NCBI RefSeq assembly: GCF_020497125.1
Contig: NC_059077.1
Coordinates: forward strand, 29,897,340 to 29,961,339
Direction: 5' to 3'
Source: Mauremys mutica
Taxonomy: Eukaryota > Chordata > Testudines > Geoemydidae
Length of the DNA: 64,000 nucleotides
Shown here piece by piece: positions 37,133 through 48,915 of this stretch. Both the position numbers and the translations under genes were made by a program. The number at the start of each line of letters is the position of its first letter. Position 1 is the stretch's first letter. The notes under the pieces were generated by a model that worked only from the letters and a program-made list of their open reading frames with translations, was not told the DNA's origin and searched no databases.

Positions 37133-38883
37133 ATGCAGAGCTCTCCAGCAGAGGAGTCCATGCAATCCCAGAATAGAAAGAGGTCCCCAGCATGGACAGA
37201 CCGTGAAGTCCTGGATCTGATCGCTGTGTGGGGCGATGAGTCTGTGCTTTCGGAGCTGCGCTCCAACAAACGGAATGCAAAGACCTACGAGACGGTCTCC
37301 AAAGCCATGGCACTCAGAGGATACAGCCGGGATACAACGCAGTGCCGCGTGAAAATCAAGGACCTGAGACAAGGCTACCAAAAAGTCAGAGCGGCAAACG
37401 GACGCTCCGGAGCACAGCCCCAGACCTGCCGCTTCTACGAGGCACTGCATGCCATTCTAGGTGGGTCTGCCACCACTGCCCCACCAGTGACCGTGGACTC
37501 TGAGTATGGGATAGTGTCGAGGGGCAGTTCCTCGGCGATGTTCGCCGATGGGGAAGATGAGGAAGGGTTTGTGGAGGACGACGCAGGTGACAGCGCTTAC
37601 AATACCGCTTTCCCCGACAGCCAGGATCTCTTCATCACCCTCACAGAGATCCCCTACCAACCCTCCCCGGCCGTTAACCCGGACTCAGAATCAGGGGAAG
37701 GATCAGTCGGTAAGTGCTATAAACATGGAAACATTTATTTTTTAAAAAACAGGAATAGAAAATATGTAAAAACTATATAAAACCTTTTGCTTAAAAAACT
37801 ATATAAAGAGAAGGTCCACACAGATAGGGATGGAACAGAAATCCTCCTGGGACAGTTCCACGAAGCTCTCGGAGAGCAGCTCGAAAAGTCTCCGCAGGAG
37901 GTTCCTGGGGAGAGGTGCCTTATTTGGTGCTCTGTGGAAGCACACTCTTCCGCGCCAGGCCATCCTAATGTACAGCGGAATCATTGCCTCCACCAGCATT
38001 GCAGCGTACGGTCCTGGTCTGTGCAGGGATTCGAGCAGCATCCGCTCTCTCTCTCTCCGAGTGACCCGCCTCAGGCTAATCTCGTTCAGCGACTGCTGCA
38101 TCTAATTAGGGCAATTAGTGTACTGTTACTATTGTGAATGCTTGACTTTTACTTTGCATAGCAATGACCTTCGCTTAACAGCCACGTGTTGGAGGCCACA
38201 GAGGAAAAGCATACAGTGATCTTTCCCATGCACAGCCGCGAGGGGCTGGAACAGGGTCAGACTTTATGCTTTACAGATTGCCTTCAGCGGGAGGGCACAG
38301 CTATCCATTAACTGTTAAGCAGCCTATAGTGTAGTGCTTACCAGGCCTGGCTGCTACACGGATTCAGCTGTACCGCCCCGCTTGTCCGATCTCCTGTGCA
38401 AGACCGCAGCCAATGAAAGCGTATTCCGAAATCTCGAACTTGTCCTGAGAGCTCGTGAGACTAGGTGCCCTGTATGGTCTTGTTCACAGAAACTGACTAG
38501 ACTGTGTTCAGTGTTCGCAAACATGTATCTTTTCAAGGAAATCACTTCCTTTTTCCCATCACACAGCTGCGGCTCTTTCACGAACTGCCCCGGCATCCCC
38601 CTCACAGAGGCTGGCGCAGATTAGGCGGCGAAAGAAAAAGACTTGGGACAACATGTTCTCGGAACTGATGGCTTGCTCCAGAGCCGAGGCGTCCAAGCAG
38701 AGACAGTGGAGGGAGACCCTATGTCAGCACCAGCGCTCACACAGCGAACGGGAGGACAGGTGGCGGCAGGAAGACCAGCAGGCGACTCAAACGCTGCTTG
38801 GGCTAATGAGGGAGCAAATGGACACGCTCCGGCGCCTTGTAGATGTTCTGCAGGACCGCAGGCAGGAGCAGAGAGCCCCCTGA
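37133..38883 (+). CDS. Harbinger Myb/SANT-like DNA-binding protein, two exons
   Basis: In Harbinger elements this protein binds transposon DNA and helps bring the transposase to the nucleus. Exons are 37133-37709 and 38567-38883, predicted from a GTAAGT donor at 37710 and an ACACAG acceptor ending at 38566. The phase matches and gives 297 residues without a stop. I start at MQSSPAEES; an upstream in-frame ATG exists at 37052 but that leader is not Harbinger-like. Residues about 18-107 form a trihelix Myb/SANT-like domain (SPAWTDREVLDLIAVWG, SKAMALRGYSR, CRVKIKDLRQGYQKV, FYEALHAIL). An acidic stretch follows. Exon 2 gives a basic QIRRRKKKT patch (210-218), a likely nuclear signal, and a Q/E/R-rich probable coiled coil ending at the TGA. 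It is intact, unlike the transposase, and converges with it. The splice is inferred. Confidence 0.82.
37710..38566 (+). other. Predicted intron of the Myb-like gene
   Basis: Donor GGTAAGTGC and acceptor CACACAGCTG; removal leaves the frame open (phase 1 on both sides). The 857 bp intron contains accidental frames on both strands (for example 37799-38101 minus) that carry no known domain. Confidence 0.75.
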
Positions 38884-39100
38884 ACTGTATCTGCAACCGC
38901 CTTCCCCCGCCACAAAGTCCTGTCCCCCCCTCACCTAAAATCACAAGGAGGGGCGCTAGGGGCCGTGAAAACTGTCACTCCACCCCAGCAGAGCGCTCAT
39001 GTACCAAACAGCTCTCATTCCCTAAAGTATGAGAAGTGCTTCCCTTCCTGGATCACCCAGTCCCAAATCCAAGTTTCATCCCCCCACTGTGTAGTTGAGT

Positions 39101-39106
39101 ATTAAA
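39101..39106 (+). terminator. Possible poly(A) signal for the Myb-like gene
   Basis: ATTAAA, a common variant signal, lies 218 bases after the stop codon, followed by a GTTTGTTGTT-rich stretch. Confidence 0.35.
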
Positions 39107-39740
39107 AGTAGTTTGTTGTTATTCACTGTTTCTGTCACGTTTTCCTTGTCAGAAGACTTTGTGTGAAGGGGGGGAGGGGTTTTTTAATTTCATAGGACAG
39201 CCTCCATTACCAGGGTACAGACTTGGGGGCAGGATCAACAGCAGGACACACACAGACTGCAGTCACTAGGCACTAGGGTCATTCTGGGAGGTGAATGCTG
39301 CCCCGGGTCAGTCTGTGAGGTGTATGCTGCCCCAGGGTCCTAGCGCCTGACATCCACAAATGGCAAGGCAGGCTGCCCTTACCATGCCCTTCCCCCCTAG
39401 CCACGAGCCTCTCCGATGCCCTGAGCCCCAGCAAGAGCCCTCATCCACGGACACATACTCACCCTTCCCACACACCCCTCACCCCTTCCTACGCCCCAAC
39501 CCCCAGTCCAGAGCCTGCATCCAAACTCCGTCCCAAAGACGGCACCCCTCACCCCTTCCTGCAAACCCACCCCTTCCTGCACACCCACCTGCAACCGTCC
39601 TCCCCCCAGAGACCGCTGTAGGAGCAGGAGCCTGTCATTCCTCTAGTGTAGAAGCGGTCTGGACATCAGTGCACACCGTACCCACCACAGTCCGCGTCCA
39701 TGTTTCAACCCTTGAACAGGAATTCATAATTAAAGAAAAC

Positions 39741-39746
39741 TTTATT
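39741..39746 (-). terminator. Poly(A) signal for the transposase
   Basis: TTTATT on the + strand is AATAAA on the minus strand, about 145 bases downstream of the transposase stop codon. Position and strand suit the transposase transcript. Confidence 0.5.
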
Positions 39747-39889
39747 AATAATCAGTGTTCCATTAAAGTTATTTTAAAACGTGTGTTGGAAGGGGGGAAA
39801 CCTGGAGAACGGGGTATGTAACCGCAGATCGAAGTCAACAGTCACTGAAACAGGCTCAGGTTCAGCTTCTCTGTAAATCAACTGGAGAG

Positions 39890-41140
39890 TCATAGGTTAC
39901 CCTGCTCTCCGAGGAACCTATCTTTCAAAGCCTCCCGGATGCACAGCGCTTCCCGCTGGGATCTTCTATCGGCACGGCTGTCTGGCTGAGCGTAATCAGC
40001 AGCCAGGCGATTGGCCTCAACCTCCCATCCAGTCATAAAGGTCTCGCCCTTGCTCTCACAGAGATTGTGGAGCACACAGCAAGCAGCAATAACAACGGGG
40101 GTATTTTTTTCGCTGAGGTCCGAGCGAGTCAGTAAGCTCCGCCATCTCCCCTTGAGACGTCCGAAAGCACACTCCACCACCATTCTGCACTTGCTCAGCC
40201 GGTAGTTGAAGAGTTCCTTCTCACTGTCCAAGGCGCCTGTATAGGGCTTCATGAGCCAGGGCATTAGCGGGTAGGCTGGGTCCCCGAGGATCACTGTAGG
40301 CATCTGCACATCCCCAACCGTTATTTTGTGGTCCGGGAAGAAACTACCTGCCTGGAGGCATTTAAACAGACCAGAGTTCCTGAACACATGCGCGTCATGA
40401 ACCTTGCCTGGCCACCCCACGTAGATGTTGGTAAAACGTCCCCTATGGTCCACCAGTGCTTGCAGCACCATAGAAAAGTAGCCCTTTCAGTTAATGTACT
40501 CGCTGGCCTGGTGGGCCGGTCCCAGGATAGGGATGTGAGTGCCATCTATAGCCCCACCGCAGTTTGGGAATCCCATCGCGCCGAAGCCATCTATGATGAC
40601 CTGGACGTTTCCCAGGGTCACTACCTTTGAGAACAGTTGCTCAACGATTGCGTGGGCTACTTGAATCACAGCAAGCCCTACGGTAGATTTGCCCACGCCA
40701 AAGTGGTTCGCTACTGACCGGTAGCTGTCTGGCGTTGCAAGTTTCCAGAGGGCTATGGCCACTCGCTTCTGCACAGTCAGGGCTGCTCACATTCGGGTGT
40801 CCTGGCACTTCAGGGCAGGCAACAGCAAGTCACAGAGTTCAAGGAAAGTGCCCTTACGCATCCTGAAGTTCCGCAGCCACTGTGATTCATCCCAGACCTG
40901 CAGCACTATGTGGTCCCACCAGTCCGTGCTTGTTTCCCAGGCCCAGAATCGCCGTTCCACACCATGAACTTGACCCATTGCCACCATGATCTCCACTGCG
41001 CGGCGTACCCTGCTTTGTGAGAGGTCTGCGCCACTCTGTGACTTCCTGTCCTCACCGCGTTGACTGTGGAAGAGGTGGACGATAAGGTGCGAGGAGTTGA
41101 CAACGGCCATAAGTGCAGCGATGATCGCAGCGGGCTCCAT
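39890..41140 (-). pseudogene. Harbinger DDE transposase, two in-frame TGA codons
   Basis: A HARBI1-like nuclease that cuts and rejoins transposon ends. One minus frame runs from ATG at 41140-41138 to TGA at 39892-39890 (416 codons). It is broken only at codon 118 (TGA, 40789-40787) and codon 218 (TGA, 40489-40487). Both stand where the family has arginine, so CpG decay of CGA is the likely cause (inference). Visible parts: a WDESQWLRNFRMRKGTF block near residues 90-105, a helix-turn-helix-like SVANHFGVGKSTVG around 142-155, first catalytic Asp in GGAIDGTHIP (about 199), second in KVHDAHVF (about 249), the conserved ILGDPAYPLMPW (about 284-295), and catalytic Glu in VVECAFGRLKGRW (about 323). 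All three catalytic residues are kept. No frameshift is seen. It converges with the Myb-like gene. Confidence 0.9.
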
Positions 41141-41554
41141 GCTCGCAGTGCTGTGGCGTCCGAGCTGTAACCGACCAGAGAAGGGCGCGAACAGATTTCC
41201 CGCCGGCGCTTTCACGGAGAGAGGGCGGGAGTGACGGTTCAATGATGACAGTTACCCAAAACCACCCTCGACACATTTTTCCCCCCAGCATGCATTGGGG
41301 GGAAATCCCAGGATTCCAATGGGCAGCGGGGAGTGCGGGAACTGTGGGATAGCTTCCCACAGTGCACCGCTTCCAAAGTCGACACTGGCCCCGTTACTGT
41401 GGACTCACACAGTTGAACTAGTGTATTTAGTGTGGATACACAACTTCGACTTCATAAGGTCGATTCCACAAATTCGAATTAAGTTGATTTGAAATAGTCT
41501 TGTAGTGTAGACGTACCCTTAGAGAAGAGCTTACAACCTAAATACAAGACCTAT

Positions 41555-41625
41555 CATTTTCTCTATGTTTGTACAGCACCTAGCGTAATGGGATTCTGAT
41601 TTGTTGGGCCTCTAGCTGCTTCTAC
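41555..41625 (-). repeat. Old amniote interspersed repeat, antisense
   Basis: It reads TTGTACAGCACCTAGCGTAA, then TTGTTGGGCCTCTAGCTGCT, the reverse of the repeat at 2835-2945. Confidence 0.5.
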
Positions 41626-41934
41626 AATATAATGATCAGGTTATCCATTAAGGAAAAAGTAACAATGCCATGTGATTTAGGTGAACTTGGGTCAAATCAT
41701 GAATAACAAATGGCAAATGTTCAGTATTCATTTGGCAAACAATCCATAATCTAAAATATATTTGCACAAACTTGTCATTAAGAAATTGCAAACAATGAAT
41801 AGATTTGTTAAAATTGGTTCATTTATTAGTCTGCAAAATTCACTTATTTGCTAATCTGCAGAATTCAGTACTTTGCAACGCATCTTCTAGTGTTAGAATA
41901 ATATACTGAAGAGCTACTGTATTAATTATTGTTA

Positions 41935-42045
41935 TTATAGCATCATAAATATTCAAAGAGCCTTACACAGTATGTAGAAAGAAAAGCGCCTACCTCTAAG
42001 ATCTTACATTCCACCAGAGAGAATTTGGATACATAGGTTAATGTC
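41935..42045 (+). repeat. Old amniote interspersed repeat, diverged
   Basis: It contains AGCATCATAAATATTC, CCTTACACAGTATGTAG and CGCCTACCTCTAAGATCTTACA, which follow the order of the repeat body and tail. Confidence 0.35.
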
Positions 42046-42911
42046 TTAAATAGAAGAAAGTATGGAGACTTTATTGGAGAGCTCACTGCCGGGAGGTTTT
42101 ATAACAGAAGGGTTATGTCTTGCAGCATAAAATTTGATTAATTTTATTCATTTATTTTGCCTCATTATCTATTGTAAACTTGAGGGAGGAAATGAGAGAA
42201 GGTCCATGAAATAAGGACCTAGGCTGTAAGTTATTTAGGCAAACTTTTCCTCTTTGGGATAGCACCATGAGATCCCCATTTTATGATGATTCCAGGGGGA
42301 CAGCAGTCATGCAGTCTTATAGCTGCTTACTTCCGTGCCATACATGCAACTTAAAGAATGCAATCAGTCTAAAATAGGTTGCAACATTAAGCATTCTTCA
42401 GGGTTTTTTTGTTTTTACTAGCTAAGCTGCTTTATCTCTGATATGAAAATTTGTTTAAAATCAGAAAATGGCAGCATCTCTTGTCATAGAACATGTATGG
42501 AACTTTGGTGACTTTTCCTTCCTTGCATAGATTCATTATGTCAGCATTCCTAGCCTCTATTTTAGAGGACTGAACTGAGATTAGTTCCTTCCAGTGTCCT
42601 GTTGAGTTTGTCGTCTACGCATCACTCCCAGTTCCTGCTGAATAAGGGAGTGAGAGACCCTCTGGGTAGATTAAGAAGGTAATTTTCCAAGTTGGCCTTT
42701 TCATTGTGTTTTTTCTTTAGTGTATCTATAGCTACCTCATCTATATAATTGGGACAGGCTACTTACTGGTAGACCTAGTGGTGGATGATATGAAATAATG
42801 TGCTATAGACCCTTTCTCCTGCAAGTCACCAATTCAAATCTAGCCCTCGTAGATAGTGACAACTCATGACCTATTAAATGAGTTGGTTTCAGTTCAGGAT
42901 ATCAAGAAGAT
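42046..42911. other. No recognised feature
   Basis: AT-rich sequence, nothing supported. Confidence 0.4.
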
Positions 42912-43078
42912 GGGGGAGGGATAGCTCAGTGGTTTGAGTATTGGCCTGCTTAAACCCAGGATTGTGAGTTCAATCCTTGAGGGGGTTGTTTAGCAAACTG
43001 GGGTAAAAATCTGTCAGGGGGTTAGACTAGGTGACCTCCTGAGGTCCCTTCCAACCTTGATATTCTTTTATTCTATGA
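42912..43078 (+). repeat. tRNA-derived turtle SINE, full length
   Basis: Pol III-type SINE. The head is GGGGGAGGGATAGCTCAGTG. The A box is TAGCTCAGTGG (42922-42932) and the B box GAGTTCAATCC (42966-42976). A tail resembling the CR1 3' end follows (CCTCCTGAGGTCCCTTCC, then CTTTTATTCTATGAG). The shared tail explains its spread by CR1 machinery. The tRNA-like head lacks mature tRNA context, so it is not a tRNA gene. It matches Cry I type SINEs from memory. Confidence 0.88.
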
Positions 43079-43578
43079 GCGAATTACCCTCTCTGTGCTG
43101 GAGGTGGTCTTTTAGGTCCAGGCTGAAGCACTGTTTTATGGAGGCATGATTTCAGGCTGCAGGGGTATTAATAAACAGTAAATTCTCTTAAAAATGAAAG
43201 TATTGTTTTCAAATCTGCTGTAGCTGATAGCTTGTTACTATGCCACCTCATGCATATAATATTAAAAACATCACCTACAGTGTACTTGCTGAATCATTGC
43301 AATGATTCAACATCCTGTTTAGCTGTAAAGACAAATTATTTTCACTCATGCTTAAAAAGTCACAAATGTCAAAATAAAGTGATCATAGTGCTATACATAT
43401 TAGAGAGCTAAAAACATTTGCTATTACTTTCTAGGAGATGTGACTTACATGTTCAATACTCCTTGTCTACTGTGTGCAAGAAGTGGCCTTGGTAAGAAAA
43501 GAGCAACAACCCTACCTGCAGGCTGCCAAATGCCACTTTCAGATGGCCTCAAGCTGTTTTACACATTATCTTAAACTG

Positions 43579-43623
43579 CCTTAATTAGGCATATATACTG
43601 ACCTTAATTAGCCATATATACTG
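43579..43623. repeat. Two tandem 23-base units
   Basis: CCTTAATTAGGCATATATAC and CCTTAATTAGCCATATATAC follow each other directly with one difference, a small local duplication beside a MITE fragment. Confidence 0.7.
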
Positions 43624-43629
43624 TCTGCA

Positions 43630-43725
43630 CTGGCGCTTTACAGGGCTGAAACTTGCTGCACTCAGGGGGCTGTTTTTCACACCCCTGAGCAAGAAAGTTG
43701 CAGTGCTGTAAATTGTGAAAGAGAG
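43630..43725. mobile_element. Palindromic MITE fragment
   Basis: Left GCGCTTTACAGGGCTG and AACTTGCTGCACTCAGGGGG are mirrored by CCCCTGAGCAAGAAAGTTGC and AGTGCTGTAAA on the right. The words overlap those of the MITE at 19414-19687. The termini are not preserved. Confidence 0.55.
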
Positions 43726-45972
43726 TAGCTCACCCCCAGTCAAGTTTTCCTGGCCCAACATTATTAATTGGACTTCTAATTAGATCACCCTGCCTTCAAA
43801 CAACTTGGAAGTACATATATAGGAAACTTGTTTTAACCTCAAACCACCCAATCCCATCAAATGACAACTGCTAGGAGGAGAGACCATGCAGACATCTGAC
43901 TTTATTATAACTTTTGGTAGATCAACAAAGCAGTGCTAGGGCAAAAAGAAGCTGTATGTCTTATCTTCATTTTCTCACAGCTCAAGAATGTATTTATATC
44001 TGTGTCCTCAGAAGCTTTGCATTGTTTCTCCTCATTTAGTGCCAGATTCTCAGCTGTGCCAAAGAGGACTGAGAGCAACTAGAGAGAGTGATACACAAAA
44101 AAATCATCTTCCTTGGAGCCGGTTGTGTATCAGCCCAGTTCCTGGCATAGTTTAGAGAAGCCTCCATGGCTCTTCTAAAGTACCTCAGCAACCAGCGGGG
44201 CTGTTCTGCTAGCCCAGGATCATGGGGGCTGGGGTGGGGATATTCTAACCATACTCCCTCTTTTCTGAACACTCCTCTACTCTGGGAAGCAGGAATGGCA
44301 GAGGAGCTTCTATATCAGTCCAGTGTCACCAGATGATACCCATACACGGAGAGAATCTTAAACTGGCTAGATCTGCTGGGAATTTGCACAAAGCAAACTT
44401 CCCAGAGCAGAGATTTGAGCCCATAATTTCAGCTACATTCCCTGAGCTGAGAATGAGAAAGAGGATTTCCCCCCCAAGAACAGAATTTGTCACTCCATGG
44501 CTTTATTCATCTCACATTTTTTTCAATAATTTAGCTTTTGTACACAATAGGGTCTGATCTTTTTCCTACTGAAGGCAATAGAAATGCTCCTGTTGCCTTG
44601 CTCAGAAAGTTCTTATGCCTCTGAGAACCTACTCTAGTGAAAGCAGAATCAGACCTATACAATGGATGTAATGGATTTACACAGCTTTTTGAGGCAAAAA
44701 AAGGTTATATTTGCATCCGCAAATCTTAAGTCTCATTCTCTTTTTAATAGAGTTTGAACCACTTTATAAAATGGATTACTTTTACATAACAATTGATACT
44801 TCAAATACTTGTATAAGCATTCATACTGCATGTTATTTGTTAAACCGCACGGATTCTAAACAATTTAGAAAACTGTGGGATGAATGAAGATTTATGGAAT
44901 CGTAATGAAACAGAAGCAATCAAGATTTTTCATAATGATCTCAATTAAACCATTTCTCAATCTCTCCACCTGATCGGAATGAGACGATACAGTTGGTAGT
45001 GATCTAAATAGTAATGTTGTATATGTCAGAGCGCTCTTAATTGCTCTTTAGAGTGGGTGCTCCTGAAGAATTGAAAATTCTCTAATTAAAGTGCTGACCT
45101 GGTTCCTTTAGATTTTACATCTTCATCACTGGGCCACTTTAGCTGAACTATTATGCAACAAATAGAAGCTCATGAAAGTAAAAAGGAAGGGCAGATAGAT
45201 ATAAAGTAATGAGACAAGTGGCGTTGAAATGCCCTCCACTCTTATTGGACTGGACTCCAGTCTCCTATTTGAATTGCAGATTTTGCATATATGATTGTTG
45301 TTTATCATAACTCACTAGTATAAATTAGATCACTGTTGTTCTGAATGCAAAGTAGTAAAATAAAAACCTTTCATACTATAAATAATCCTCATAAATATTT
45401 AATGGCTGCTAAAGATTTCTTAAGTGCCAACTTTAAGCATCAGTCTTAATATGTTTGTATTTAAATATTAACATAGATATGCAGAGTACTCACATAGACT
45501 CACATGATGCAACTGATCGGATTAGCATGCAATGAATTATTTATACTATGTTATAGGTGTTAGTTAATATATTTTATATAAGTAACTATACATCTTTTTC
45601 TAAAGGTATTTCTCATCATATCTGCTTCAATTCACAGCCCCAAAAGAAAATGAAAGTTGCATGCAGTGTATCTTGATAAATATTTGTTTGTGAATTGTCA
45701 CTTATTAGCTTTTGAATTTTTTCTCTGAAACACATATTCCTAGTAGATTTAATAAATAACATATTTACATTTAATAATATACCATATTAACATACACCAT
45801 AAACTAACATGTTTAAACTGTACATGAAACATAGTGTTATGGCTTGTGTGGGAAACTCATGCAACAAATATCCCTTTCTCTTCCCCTCCCCCCACCAATT
45901 TGTGTTCTTTTATTGTAATTGGTTTGCTTATATAAGTCAAAATGCTGGACCAATATTTGAATGACTGAAAAA
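43726..45972. other. No recognised feature
   Basis: AT-rich sequence without supported genes or repeats. Confidence 0.4.
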
Positions 45973-46077
45973 GACCCAGATTCTGCCCCCTGTCCTCTTA
46001 CTCATGTTGAATAGTAACTTACTCTAGGAGTAGCTCCGCTGAAGTCAATGTGAGTAAAGGTGGTAGAATCTGGCCCT
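45973..46077. repeat. Palindromic repeat copy, well preserved
   Basis: It starts GACCCAGATTCTGCCCCCTG and ends GTGGTAGAATCTGGCCCT, which are inverted copies. The centre contains TCCGCTGAAGTCAATGTGAG. It is the clearest example of a repeat that recurs across the window. Confidence 0.6.
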
Positions 46078-46804
46078 AATATTGAATGCACTGAACTTAC
46101 CCTTTATGGACATGCCCTCTAGAACTTAATAGCGATGTAACCAATAGGGGTGTATAGAGATTACTCTAAAACCTATTGAATTAATGGATGAAATATATCC
46201 TATTGGTTATATCCTAAATGTACATATAGGATTCAAAATCAGGGATGTATGTAATTGTCTATTAAATTCTCCAGAATGAACAAGGGTTATCAATTCTCTA
46301 TTGCTTTTTGCTTAGAGAATAAAGGGCTAATCTCAGCAGGGCTTAGCCAGAGTGGAAGGGTGGAGATGAAGAGAGCCACTTGAAGAGAGTCAGGATCAGC
46401 TCATCCCAGCACAAATTAGGGCTGCATGGTTGAAGCCCTACTTTATGCCAGAGGAGGAGCAGGATAGCAGAGCATGATCCTGCCACAACCACTCCCTTGC
46501 CTCTCCCACTCACACCCCATCTCCAAAAGACCCCAATGTGCCTCTTACTTCTCCTTATGCCAGGGGAGTGCAGGAAGCAGCAGAGCTGCCTATAACTGCT
46601 TTAAGACAATGGAGAGATTCCTTGCACAGCGGGAATCTTGTACTGGCTTTCACAGCTGTTTTAAGGCTGAATCCAACCCAAATTATTCAAACAAGTAACA
46701 TTTGGCAAATTGGTCAAAACTAATAGAGAATACTTACCTCATGCCACCCTTGATTTAAATTGCTGCCTGTCTCCATGCTCAGAAATCTAGGTGAAGAAGG
46801 ATAG

Positions 46805-46985
46805 AGCGACAAGGCTACTAGCCTGAGACTTGGGAGAGACCTGGCTTCAAGTCCCTGCTCTCTCTGAGACTTCCTGTGTCATCGTGGGCAATTCTGTGTG
46901 TCAATTTTCCATCTAAAAAAATGGGGTGATAGCATTTCTCTACCTCACACGGGTGTTGTGAGGCACTCAGATACTACAGTAATGA
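46805..46985 (+). repeat. MIR/CORE-SINE-like element
   Basis: TAGCCTGAGACTTGGGAGAG, then GGCTTCAAGTCCCTGCTCTC (a B-box-like word), GACTTCCTGTGTCATCGTGG, AAAAAATGGGGTGATAGCA and CAGATACTACAGTAATG. The tRNA-related head, conserved core and tail occur in the expected order. Confidence 0.65.
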
Positions 46986-47460
46986 GGAGGAGGGAGTTGT
47001 GAACATACCTTTAGATAAACAAGAAATTCAAAAAGAGGGAATCAGATCCATCACATAAGGCAATAAGAATGGCTTCAATGGAAATAGGACAAACATACAG
47101 AGTAGTTAAACTGCTACCACAGTTTATAGAAGAATTAATATCAGTGCCTATCTTTTACTATCCATACAGGAAAGCCCTCCTTCTACCCCACAGCCTACCC
47201 ACATTCAAAATTGTCTCTGTATAATTTATGGCGCATTATGTCTACATAAATTGTTTACAGCAACATACATTAAAACAGATTTTTTTATTTAAAATTAGAT
47301 TTCATTCTGATTTCACAGTGCAATGGAGACTTTAGAGAATATTTTCCTTATGGACTATATTTAAGGTTAATTCCAATGGGAACTCAGCCAGCCAGACACC
47401 ACAGGAACTCCTTCCCATCCCTCCATCATTGTGAGAAGAATACTCTCAACCATCCACACC

Positions 47461-47621
47461 CAGGACTGGCTCTAGGCACCAGCAAACCAAGCACGTGCTT
47501 GGGGGGGCACAATTTCAGGGGCCCTTTTTTTTTTTTTTTTTGCTTCGGCAGCTGCGCTCTCTGAATTTATTTATTTATTTATGTATTGCATGGGACGGCA
47601 AAAAACCTAGAACCAGCCCTG
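47461..47621. mobile_element. Short hAT-type MITE with perfect 8 bp TSD
   Basis: It begins CAGGACTGGCTCTAGGCACC and ends with the inverted counterpart CCTAGAACCAGCCCTG. The flanks TCCACACC at 47453-47460 and 47622-47629 are identical. The interior has a 20-base T run and a TTTA tandem run. Its left end is close to that of 15375-15788. Confidence 0.93.
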
Positions 47622-48575
47622 TCCACACCACCTGCCAAACATGTGTCTTTTGCCTGGAGGGCCACCAATATGTGCTATTTCAGACCATGTTCCAAAGTCT
47701 TAGAGCCCTGACAGAGAATGGCCAACCAGCCACCATTTAAAACAATATCACTTCTTAATGTTTATATTTGGTTCTCAGCTTAGTTTACTGAATTTGCAGG
47801 CACTCTTACAGAACATTTGGAAGGGATTCAGTGGTAAATGTCATTCATTTCTCTAGAAAAAGGGGTGTTCTTTGTGGTGCCACTAAGAGGTGATAGGCAG
47901 CAGCAGTACCTCAATTAGTAAACTTTGCAACCAGTGCAGTAGATGTGCCACTTTCCTCCTCTTGTAGAAAGGCTTCAAAGCAGGACTAGGGACTACAGAG
48001 AAGAAGAGATGAGATGTTGTAACATACACAATCTTATTAACTATGAATACTTCCCTTCTGAGCCACAGTAGTGAGTCAGAGGGATTTGTTAAAAATGTGC
48101 AAAACACATTTTCAGAGACTTTATTTCAAAGCAGAAATGTCTCAGCCAACCACCTTATTTTAGATTTTAAAGGTGGCTCTTTGATTGGTACCCTGCTACC
48201 ACTTTACATATGCAGAATAAATAGAGTATGGATCTTAATTTATCTGATCAATGTGTGCAGACCAGCTTAATGGCCACCATTTTTGGAATGAGGTTAGTTG
48301 CTCCTTTGGGCAGAGATAGCAGGGGGCAGATTTCAAACATTTGACTGTCTTAAGTGTGGAAAGGATTTTTAGTCCATCTCCATGGTCTAATTCAAATTAA
48401 TCTGCCATCTAAATACAATACAATGGTAACTATCGTTCACAAAGTAAAGTGTGTTTACTACATTTACCTTGTCCATCACTTGGATTCATGACAGTTTTTA
48501 AAACAGAATCCTGCCTCTGATCACCTGATAACATGCAAAGAGCCCTACAATGATTTTAGAGGTAGGTCATACTAG
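47622..48575. other. No recognised feature
   Basis: AT-rich spacer. Frames on both strands around 47883-48270 are short, overlap and have no known domain. Confidence 0.4.
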
Positions 48576-48915
48576 ACTCATAGACTTTAAGGTCAGAAGG
48601 GACCATTATGATCATCTAGTCTGACCTCCTGCACAACGCAGGCCACAGAATCTCACCCATCCACTTCTATAACAAACCCCTAGCCTATGTCTGAGTTATT
48701 GAAGTCCCCAAATTGCGGTTTGAAGACCTCAAGCTGCAGAGAATCCTCCAGCAAGTGACCCGTGCCCCATGCTGAGGAAGGCAAAAAACCTCCAGGGCCT
48801 CTGCCAATCTGCCGTGGAGGAAAATTCCTTCCCAACCCCAAATATGGCGATCAGTTAAACCCTGAGCATGTGGGCAACACTCACCAGCCAGCACCCAGGA
48901 AAGAATGAGTAAATT
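48576..48915 (-). repeat. CR1 LINE 3' untranslated part
   Basis: The + strand opens with the reversed tail CTCATAGACTTTAAGGTCAG, then GATCATCTAGTCTGACCTCC, and continues with GGCAAAAAACCTCCAGGGCC and GGAAAATTCCTTCCCAACCC. These are constant blocks of one turtle CR1 3' UTR type. No coding part remains. Confidence 0.82.

Larger units (their letters stand above)
36743..41518. mobile_element. PIF/Harbinger DNA transposon, 4.8 kb, near complete
   Basis: A cut-and-paste transposon with both genes of the superfamily. The left end is GGCCTGGTCTACACTA. The right end, inverted, is GGGTACGTCTACACTA: 12 of 16 bases match, with the last ten identical. The flanking TTA at 36740-36742 and 41519-41521 is the 3 bp duplication typical of Harbinger. 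Inside, the Myb/SANT-like gene (+) and the DDE transposase (-) converge on a C-rich spacer near 39400-39600. The subterminal regions carry repeated TTCGAATT words and GGGATAGCTTCCCAC-type palindromes, likely transposase or Myb-protein binding sites (inference). The element is structurally complete but its transposase is broken by two TGA codons, so it could move only with help. Confidence 0.95.

Noticed and set aside
37115..37450. Minus-strand frame of 111 codons opposite the Myb-like exon
   Set aside because: It is a shadow of the coding exon; no domain, and the + strand frame has a clear Myb/SANT-like match and splice logic.
39360..39821. Plus-strand frame of 153 codons between the Harbinger genes
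   Set aside because: C-rich low-complexity spacer between two convergent genes; proline/serine-rich with no motif.
42912..43000. Possible tRNA gene
   Set aside because: A and B boxes are present, but the unit continues into a CR1-like tail and recurs in the window, so it is a SINE.
43579..43623. CRISPR-like direct repeats
   Set aside because: Only two adjacent units without spacers, in vertebrate-type DNA.
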